NCBI RefSeq assembly: GCF_017498525.1
Contig: NZ_CP071796.1
Location: forward strand, 4,162,041 to 4,226,040
Reading direction: 5' to 3'
DNA: 64,000 nucleotides
DNA from: Ottowia testudinis
GTDB lineage: Bacteria; Pseudomonadota; Gammaproteobacteria; Burkholderiales; Burkholderiaceae_C
Part shown: positions 61,201-64,000 of the stretch, piece after piece
How the letters are laid out: each line of letters begins with the position of its first letter
Position numbering within the stretch: position 1 is the first letter of the stretch
The notes under the pieces: generated by a model
Seen by the model: only the letters and a program-made list of their open reading frames with translations
Database searches by the model: none
What the model was told of the DNA's origin: nothing
Position numbers and translations under genes: made by a program

Positions 61201-61240
61201 GCCCCAACCCCACTCCAGGCTGCGCGCCATTTGTAACCAT
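52244..61240 (-). CDS. very large Rhs polymorphic toxin with cadherin-like repeats
   Basis: 2,998 residues from MVTNGAQPG at 61240, preceded by GGAGTGAGGAA. Order: export signal (about 28-48, LLLVAALLFPFSLAVAQ), a domain to ~240, Gly/Pro collagen-like linker (245-264), a sorting-type segment VPGLGHAGVLLLMLAVAG with an Arg-rich end (268-293), a second signal-like segment (295-317), a lectin-like domain with FN3-type repeat (to ~620), about nine cadherin/Ig-like repeats to ~1,560, then the Rhs/YD shell ending YDPSTGRFISMDEH. The tip (from NHIDPSG) carries HHTIPIYLCG and HKLLHW, a His-rich nuclease-like pattern. A neighbouring candidate immunity gene overlaps its stop. No PAAR or VgrG domain was seen, so type VI delivery is not indicated. 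Confidence 0.92.
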   Translation of the reverse strand: MVTNGAQPGVGLGLWTKTWRWPMWRDLARHGLLLVAALLFPFSLAVAQVTLERVTLFAEQGGVSVMHTPAGTAANALDFSALRIQASVRHVAAPDGGQTWTWRLLNASGQPLKGLRLSAFLDADIRAADNTFFNESARSLGNAADATLIEPDRWEVAEPGYWSGTLLSRAATGTLSNQVDASLGAQDDAALALSLSVPEWPADRDLTVIVTTAAQGAAGLRQIDAASGEELVFNFVARMGAAGSSGPGGAGGPGGPGGPGGAGGAVQPVPGLGHAGVLLLMLAVAGLVWRARRGSVLLGALLITLAGWLVPAHDVQAMFNNGGFERGDFSGWQEGWGLNYGLQGAAPHTGGSVRVSQGGQRLLETVGRKFDPRAPHLILPRMGEYTAKVNDEHGSNHINFLTQRATVTQADRDPIDGKLHVRFAYAAVLEDPGHGAEGQPFFHVQLKDVNTGAVLYDDFAYAGQPGRVTYTTIAGGAVWKSTPFIDVDMEVPEDSLGHTLEVRVLAADCAHGGHGGYVYVDAFGSLRIPPQTTCLTDLAARAKPGKVQLVWKDTGAERYAVYRSRQIDGPYQLLGNTTSRFSTWLDSTVQTGVTYFYNVRPLDASGKELCTSGAVVAVPPPDWAPGQALQRPPRFTSTPVLNGDLRQPYSYAAQATDPDGDTLTYSLASAPAGMRVDAASGRIEWQPAAVGEYPVTVLVRDPSQLAASQTFMVRVGDSNRPPVINNALPANVPVWRAFSHQVSATDPDGDALIYSLGSQAAGMTINASGGIHWGNPQPGRYPYTLVVADSKGARATRQGVLNVDGPPRFVTQPVISATVAQAYTYPAKAEDPSGDAVTYRLAQGPAGMSVDAGSGLVRWTPAAPGTHTVELVAEDATSNTATQRYTLTVRAVDNRAPVFTATPVTLAPHGRPYAYTASASDADGDTLTWSLVQAPQGMTIDPQSGRLDWTFAQTVQGAFPVQIRVDDRRGGTATQSYTVRVPNFGNQPPRITSTPPAQATAGKAYAYELSATDPDGDPVGFELGRVPTGATLSGKRLEWTPTASQVGEHEFNVTASDGMGHTVLQTWRITVKPAAINQPPAISSNPSTSAVAGQRWVYTVVAADPENDPLTFTLTRAPTGMTITTAGLVDWTPTATQVGDHAVQITVTDSGGLSATQDFTLKVTAPVANRPPVITSQPATRTPAGQPWQYQIAASDPDGDPITFALGQAPAGLSLSATGLAQWAPTVAHVGQHPVNITVSDGRATVLHSFTLEVTAVASNAPPRINSNPPLAATAGQPWRYSVIVSDPDGDPLTYTLTQAPAGMTVSATGVVEWTPAAAAVGTAQVVLRISDGKGHAEQSWQINVAPALQPPPPGPLSASISFSPRYIAAGASTTIGVVPAGGQPPYTVQSFTVDGVPRTLNASLQASVTASALGRHAVRAVLRDSQGATVTVDDWFAVIDPSDNDDPIAHIATPGDSSNIVVVDVTEPVDITGTATDSRFGDYQLLISPAGQEQWTRLAQGTSPVAAGGVLGRLNPQTIANGLYDIGLIVRDLAGKQASARITVAITGQQKTAPLRLTFEDMAFNVEGLPLAVTRTYDSLRRFEPLDFGHGWSVQYQDVNIQTNGVVGRQWTAVQTGGGFNRKICIRPSGSRVVAVRLPGGALEQFEARAEPECVSIIQWTSNPSANIVYRPRAGNRSGATLEALGGWLHLRIVGSDLTDYGSGEPYNPKQWKYTSRDGTEFTLDGSKGITSSIQHIKDRLGNTLQFTRDGIAHSGGWALQFTRDGQGRITQISGPGGVQRRYSYDSQGNLTAAAEPDGTQAHYRYANAALPHALTDWTDPAGRLQLKAEYDQDGRIVKQTDALGHAVTVSHDLGARKQSVKDRLGHTTTYEYDARGNVLQVTGPAGGITRYTYDAADNETSVTDPLGRKTTRTHDAFGNVTSETDPLGRTTATTYDASGNVTQLSQPGGMVHGYGYDPQGQLTRMTAPDGQASSIGHTPRGSLQSLTDPLGRASRWSYATTGGTSLLQTATAPDGAVTTYGYDAAGRTTSDSLTVRLSPSAAASPARQSMAYDANGRQTAHTDPLGHTRRSQYNAAGELIQETSPLGHTTRHSYNSRGERTRSDHPHGLADTWAYDAEGRETRHCTGAANLCTATAYDSRGNPTQVTDPAGGTTARQYDAGGQLTQETDPLGRTTRHSHDAGGRTTQTTNPLGHASRWAYTDAGQISQLTAPDGQVTRYQYDAAGRRTQTTLPGGASTRTTYDAAGQRTSDTNALGHTTRYGYDAAGRLKDVSLPSGAQTRYAWNEAGQLLAQTDARGNATHYGYDAAGRRTSRTLANGSKEQLTHDADGNLIAHTQFDGSKISYSFNAGGQSTGHQRPEGTLTIGHDASGRASRYSDSQRGPINHTLDPLGRQTQETSPFGQSTARWDAASQRTGASARFDSQPSQAIQASWDAGGRLQTLTAPEGSATQFTHDPAGRLTQIQRANGSKSSYSYNAAGHLTEIHHQGPSGQTLAKFSYTTDAQGRRTNASEEVAGQSRQLSWQYDADGKLVQESVTSAGATSASSYQYDSAGNRIQKSQTTGSAAPVVTLYSYNSLDQLTAESTSGGTTSYRYDGRGNLIEKKTPSQTFQYTWSSDNRLTEVSSGTTNIKYGYDALGRRISRTKEQGGQKQETQYILDTARPYSEIMLERTRHNNGPWQESVHVHTPDGVGLQLSQASNGQTQQLYSDAQGSTRLVTNDQGQTIEMLAFDAFGNELNANGSSGIRHRYTGEAFDQTTGLYHLRARDYDPSTGRFISMDEHPGSQRIPLTLNKYLYGNADPVNHIDPSGYMFMSMTVTMPNINMTHVANAFYATAVIVGGGVAIDYINRKFSIWDAVVAMQVRALGDYYKKKMPDEEHHTIPIYLCGGVNQKLSTIDWRSHKLLHWGLGGIWLKITIAEEMADKILPLGRRRKDEVMRFADTVPGRTIIANSIEEFYRLSEYWDKGQPTIGEVFPDEKITYMNGTNTSLPVCKRPK
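52806..54204 (+). repeat. Rhs core direct repeat, copy 2 (within the large gene)
   Basis: Partner of 49696-51094. Beyond 54204 the displaced copy skips about 185 bp and resumes with homology to 54389-54444 before leaving the match. Confidence 0.9.
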
Positions 61241-61473
61241 TTCCTCACTCCAGCAACGAAATTTATTCGCCAGATCATGCAAACAATTTGTTAAAGATTC
61301 AAAAGAATTCGCATTGAATACACAGGATGTACGTTTTATGTAAGATTTTTGTGCAAGGCACTCATTGACCGAACAGAGTTGGCTGCGGTTGAGGCACCCA
61401 TCGCCCGACAATCGTCCAAGGCAGCCGATGCATGCCCATGTCACCGATCCACATTTCCGGAGCCCGTAGAGCC

Positions 61474-61953
61474 ATGCCCGACCACCCGCAACACCACATC
61501 AAATACTTCTGGGAAGACCTGCCCGTGGGCAAAACGCTCGACATCGGCAGCATCACGGTCAACCGCGACGAGGTGATCGCCTTTGCCAGCCAGTACGACC
61601 CGCAGCCGTTTCACCTCGACGATGCGGCGGCGGCCAAGTCGATGTTCGGCAAGCTCAGCGCCAGCGGCTGGCACACCTGCGCGATGGCGATGGGGCTGAT
61701 GGTGCGCGGCTTTCTGCACGAATCCAGCAGCCTGGGCTCGCCGGGGCTGGAAAAGCTGAAATGGCTCAAGCCGGTCTACCCAGGCGACACGCTGACGCTG
61801 AAACAGACCATCACCGAATCGCGCCCCATGGCCTCGCGCCCCGACGTCGGGCTGACGCGCACGCTGTGGGAAATGTTCAACCAGCACGGCGAGCAGGTGC
61901 TGATGATGGACGGCTACGGCATGTTCCGGCGGCGCGTGCCCGATCCCCAATAG
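61474..61953 (+). CDS. MaoC-family dehydratase
   Basis: 159 residues from MPDHPQHHIKYFWEDLPVGK. The hot-dog hydratase motif is DPQPFHLDDAAAAKSMFGK with the catalytic Asp/His, followed by ASGWHTCAMAMGL. It hydrates 2-enoyl-CoA type substrates. It is divergent from the Rhs gene; the 233-bp gap between is AT-rich near the Rhs side and shows no clear promoter. Confidence 0.92.
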   Translation: MPDHPQHHIKYFWEDLPVGKTLDIGSITVNRDEVIAFASQYDPQPFHLDDAAAAKSMFGKLSASGWHTCAMAMGLMVRGFLHESSSLGSPGLEKLKWLKPVYPGDTLTLKQTITESRPMASRPDVGLTRTLWEMFNQHGEQVLMMDGYGMFRRRVPDPQ

Positions 61954-62033
61954 TGTGTAGCGCTTCTACCACGATCCGGCCAGCTTGCATTTCCTATAAT
62001 CAAACCCCACACAAAAAGTTACAGGGGGATTGC

Positions 62034-62945
62034 ATGCATACGCTGACCAACAAATTAAATGGATATTTGATCAATTTTTTGACCGGGATATTCTTAACGC
62101 TCTTTGCATCCCAAGCGTGGGCGGACCGAATACTGATCATTGATTATCAACTTGGCCCAAACTTCAATGCAATGCCCGGCAACTTACCGACCCTGCTGGA
62201 GGGATTCGGACACACCGTCACTACTCAGACAGCGGCGCCACTTGCACTTTCAACCACCGATTATGACCAAGTCTGGGTATTCCGTGGCAACTCAGCACTC
62301 AACCCCATTCTGACACCCTATCTTGCACAAGGCGGCGCTGTTTACTACCAAAGCGAAGTGGGTTGCTGCGACAATTCAGCCGCCGGCGCTCAAGCGCTGA
62401 TGTCCTCCGTCGGCAATAGCCAAGCCTTGCAGAGCGGTTTTTCACACACAGTCAGTGTGGGCGGCGTTCATCCTTTAGCCACCGGATCCGCATTGCCAGC
62501 CGTAGAACAGGCGTGCGTCCCCACCAGCTCGAACCGATACAGCTTTTTTGCCTATCGACGAACCGACAACATCAATCCAAGCAACGTGTTGCTGACTGCG
62601 TCAGGGGATCCGGCGACGGTTTTCTTGCGAGCCTCTGACATGACCAGCGGCAAGGGTGCTCTAATAGTCAATGGTGATCGGAACTTGTTCTCAAACTATT
62701 TGTCAGGGTCAACTGTATTGAATAGGGGCGGAATGAGTCTGCCGGTTGAGCCTTATAGCGAGGTGTGGGTGAAGTTTTTTGTTGATGCACTTCGCGGTAT
62801 CAGCCAGACCAATCCGGCCAGCAACTCGGTATGCGGCCCGGTGGCAACGGCTTTAGCTCCGGTGCCAAGCCTGACGCCACTCATGACCATATTGTTGGCT
62901 GGCATCGTTAGCTTGGTCGGATGGCGTGCGCGCAAATCGAGTTGA
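62034..62945 (+). CDS. secreted protein with IPTL-like C-terminal sorting signal
   Basis: 303 residues from MHTLTNKLNG, preceded by AGGGGG. Signal peptide ends SQAWADR. The body (RILIIDYQLGPNFNAMPGNL, then YDQVWVFRGNSALNPILTPY) looks like a Rossmann/glutamine-amidotransferase-like fold; no known function. The C-terminus VPSLTPLMTILLAGIVSLVG followed by WRARKSS has the motif-helix-basic layout of IPTL-CTERM sorting signals. No exosortase gene is in the window. Base composition is lower in GC than neighbours. Confidence 0.75.
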   Translation: MHTLTNKLNGYLINFLTGIFLTLFASQAWADRILIIDYQLGPNFNAMPGNLPTLLEGFGHTVTTQTAAPLALSTTDYDQVWVFRGNSALNPILTPYLAQGGAVYYQSEVGCCDNSAAGAQALMSSVGNSQALQSGFSHTVSVGGVHPLATGSALPAVEQACVPTSSNRYSFFAYRRTDNINPSNVLLTASGDPATVFLRASDMTSGKGALIVNGDRNLFSNYLSGSTVLNRGGMSLPVEPYSEVWVKFFVDALRGISQTNPASNSVCGPVATALAPVPSLTPLMTILLAGIVSLVGWRARKSS

Positions 62946-63047
62946 TTCAGCTTGAGCGACTAATCGGGTCAAAGTGACACGCCGCCGCTATAGTCGCTTC
63001 CGGTTTACGTTGACCGAGCGAGCTGTCAATCGACTCTGATTCTCAGC

Positions 63048-63692
63048 CTAGTTCGACACTGTCAGCCCGTTCACCCAGGCCACGATTTGCCGCACCGCCT
63101 CGTCGCTGGCGGCGCGCAGCGCGGCCACACCGCCGGCCGCATCGGCCGTGGGCGCGGGCTGGCGCACGGTGAAGGTGCGCTGGCCCAGCAGGCGCTGGGT
63201 GCGCGAAGCGGGCGCGGTGACGGTCACGCGCAGGCGCACCACGCCTTCGCTGGCGCCGGGGCTGCTGAAGATCTGCGCGAATTCGTCGATCTCGGTGCGC
63301 AGCTCGATGGGCGCCAGGCCGGCGCCAGGCTCGACCACCGGGCGCGTGGCGGAAAACGCCTCGCGCAGGCGCTGGCTGAGCAGCTGCGGCGGCGCCATGG
63401 TCCAGCGCGCCTGCGCGTAGGGGCGCGGCTGCTGGCCGGCGTCGGTGTACATCAGCCGGTAGACGATGTGGCTGCCGTCGATGGCGGCCGGCGCCTCAAC
63501 GCGGCCGAGCGCCAGCGCCGGGCCGCTGGGCGCGGCGTCGGCGGCCAGCGCCAGCGCCGGCCCGAGGTCGTAGGGTTGCGGCCGCACGGGCTTGTCGGGC
63601 AAGGGCAAAGCACAGCCGCCGAGCAGCAGGAATATTGAAAGAAAACCGGCCTTTGCGCGGGCGGGACAAGCGCGAGCAGCTATCAATTTCAT
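63048..63692 (-). CDS. ABC-transport auxiliary lipoprotein (MlaD-linked, PqiC/DUF330-like)
   Basis: 214 residues. Lipobox LLLGGC near 23-28. YDLGPALALAADAA at the start of the mature part, then SHIVYRLMYTDAGQQPRPYA and WTMAPPQLLSQRLREAF match the DUF330/COG3218 group. It works with an MCE protein encoded just upstream in lipid transport across the envelope. The first 13 residues (MKLIAARACPARA) are encoded by half a family-A repeat. Confidence 0.88.
   Translation of the reverse strand: MKLIAARACPARAKAGFLSIFLLLGGCALPLPDKPVRPQPYDLGPALALAADAAPSGPALALGRVEAPAAIDGSHIVYRLMYTDAGQQPRPYAQARWTMAPPQLLSQRLREAFSATRPVVEPGAGLAPIELRTEIDEFAQIFSSPGASEGVVRLRVTVTAPASRTQRLLGQRTFTVRQPAPTADAAGGVAALRAASDEAVRQIVAWVNGLTVSN
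63661..63692 (-). repeat. half family-A repeat at the lipoprotein start
   Basis: GACAAGCGCGAGCAGCTAT, then CAATTTCAT. The ATG of the lipoprotein gene is its distal end. Confidence 0.6.
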
Positions 63693-63701
63693 ATCAAACC
63701 T

Positions 63702-64000
63702 CTAGCGGGTGACGGCCGGCACGGGGGGCGGGGCGGCGGGCGCGGGGGCTTCGGACGCCGCATGGCCGCTGGCGGCAGCCTGGCCAAAGCCGGGCTCGCC
63801 CGGGCCAGGCGGGATGGTGCCGGTGCCGTAGATGAAGGATTGCGGGTTCTCGCCCAGCGTGTTGGCGATGCGGTCGAGCCGGCGGATGGTGCGGCTGGCG
63901 TCGTCGGTCAGGTTCTGGATGCGCGGCAGCGTGTTGGTGGTGACGGTGCCGGCGCTTTCGCTCAGCTGGTCGATCACGCCGCCCTTGCCCGCCACCTGGC
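63702..64000 (-). CDS. C-terminal part of an MCE/MlaD family protein
   Basis: The frame is open to the right edge, so the start is outside the window. Seen: IDQLSESAGTVTTNTLPRI and DDASRTIRRLDRIANTL, a helical end typical of MlaD-type substrate-binding proteins, then GENPQSFIYG and a Pro/Ala-rich tail. It binds lipids in the periplasm for a YrbE/MlaE-type transporter. Nine bases upstream of the lipoprotein gene. Confidence 0.85.
   Translation of the reverse strand, partial: QVAGKGGVIDQLSESAGTVTTNTLPRIQNLTDDASRTIRRLDRIANTLGENPQSFIYGTGTIPPGPGEPGFGQAAASGHAASEAPAPAAPPPVPAVTR

Noticed and set aside
52244-61240. Type VI secretion delivery of the Rhs protein
   Set aside because: No PAAR/VgrG domain or T6SS gene in the window; the N-terminus carries export signals instead.

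Overview
The window is high-GC bacterial DNA that most resembles Comamonadaceae (Burkholderiales, Betaproteobacteria). The lipB/lipA order after a YbeD-type gene, a regulatory PTS of EIIA-HPr-EI, the str/S10 ribosomal block and two intergenic repeat families I associate with that family all point there. The genus cannot be fixed from the sequence alone.

Positions 1-14.8 kb: a YbeD/DUF493 gene is separated from lipB-lipA by about 8.7 kb of accessory DNA. That DNA holds a lipoprotein gene that is frameshifted as read, a macro-domain ADP-ribose hydrolase, and a same-strand block: RelE/HigB-like toxin, HigA-type regulator fused to an ImmA/IrrE HExxH peptidase, type III methyltransferase (Mod), DUF3800 protein and type III restriction helicase-nuclease (Res). 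After lipA come a SWIM/SNF2 helicase and a small membrane protein. 14.8-27.3 kb: solute-binding protein, EamA exporter, EIIA/HPr/EI, MFS transporter, lipoproteins, CoA-transferase, an AT-rich acyltransferase that looks foreign, a thioredoxin-like lipoprotein, cytochrome c' opposite cytochrome b561, an acetyltransferase and a peroxiredoxin.

27.4-37.7 kb is one leftward ribosomal block: rpsL-rpsG-fusA-tuf-rpsJ-rplC-rplD-rplW-rplB-rpsS-rplV-rpsC-rplP-rpmC-rpsQ. It has a good promoter before rpsL, a second promoter buried in a 14-bp hairpin between rpsJ and rplC, and a terminator after rpsQ. tuf carries a one-base deletion in a C run, probably a sequencing error. 37.7-47.5 kb: D,D-carboxypeptidase, hydrolase, ferredoxin, VanZ-like protein, hemJ-like gene and hemB, CorA-type transporter, LysR regulator, dienelactone hydrolase and an HCCA-isomerase-like gene. 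Between hemJ and hemB a roughly 100-nt small RNA is predicted on the minus strand. It has a promoter, four hairpins, an anti-Shine-Dalgarno loop and a UUCG terminator.

47.6-61.2 kb is an Rhs polymorphic-toxin locus: a 2,998-residue Rhs protein with two N-terminal export/sorting-like segments, cadherin-like repeats, an Rhs shell and an HHT(I)P toxin tip, then a candidate immunity gene, a displaced Rhs core with a related second tip, a second candidate immunity gene, and a third core remnant. The rest holds a MaoC hydratase, a secreted protein with an IPTL-like C-terminal sorting signal, and the end of an MCE/MlaD-type operon with its lipoprotein.

Two repeat families recur throughout. One is a palindrome of about 50 bp (TAGCTGCTCGCGCTTG...CAAGCG), mostly at gene ends but apparently in frame inside several genes. 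The other is a GC-rich element of about 100 bp. No tRNA, rRNA, CRISPR array or transposase gene was seen.
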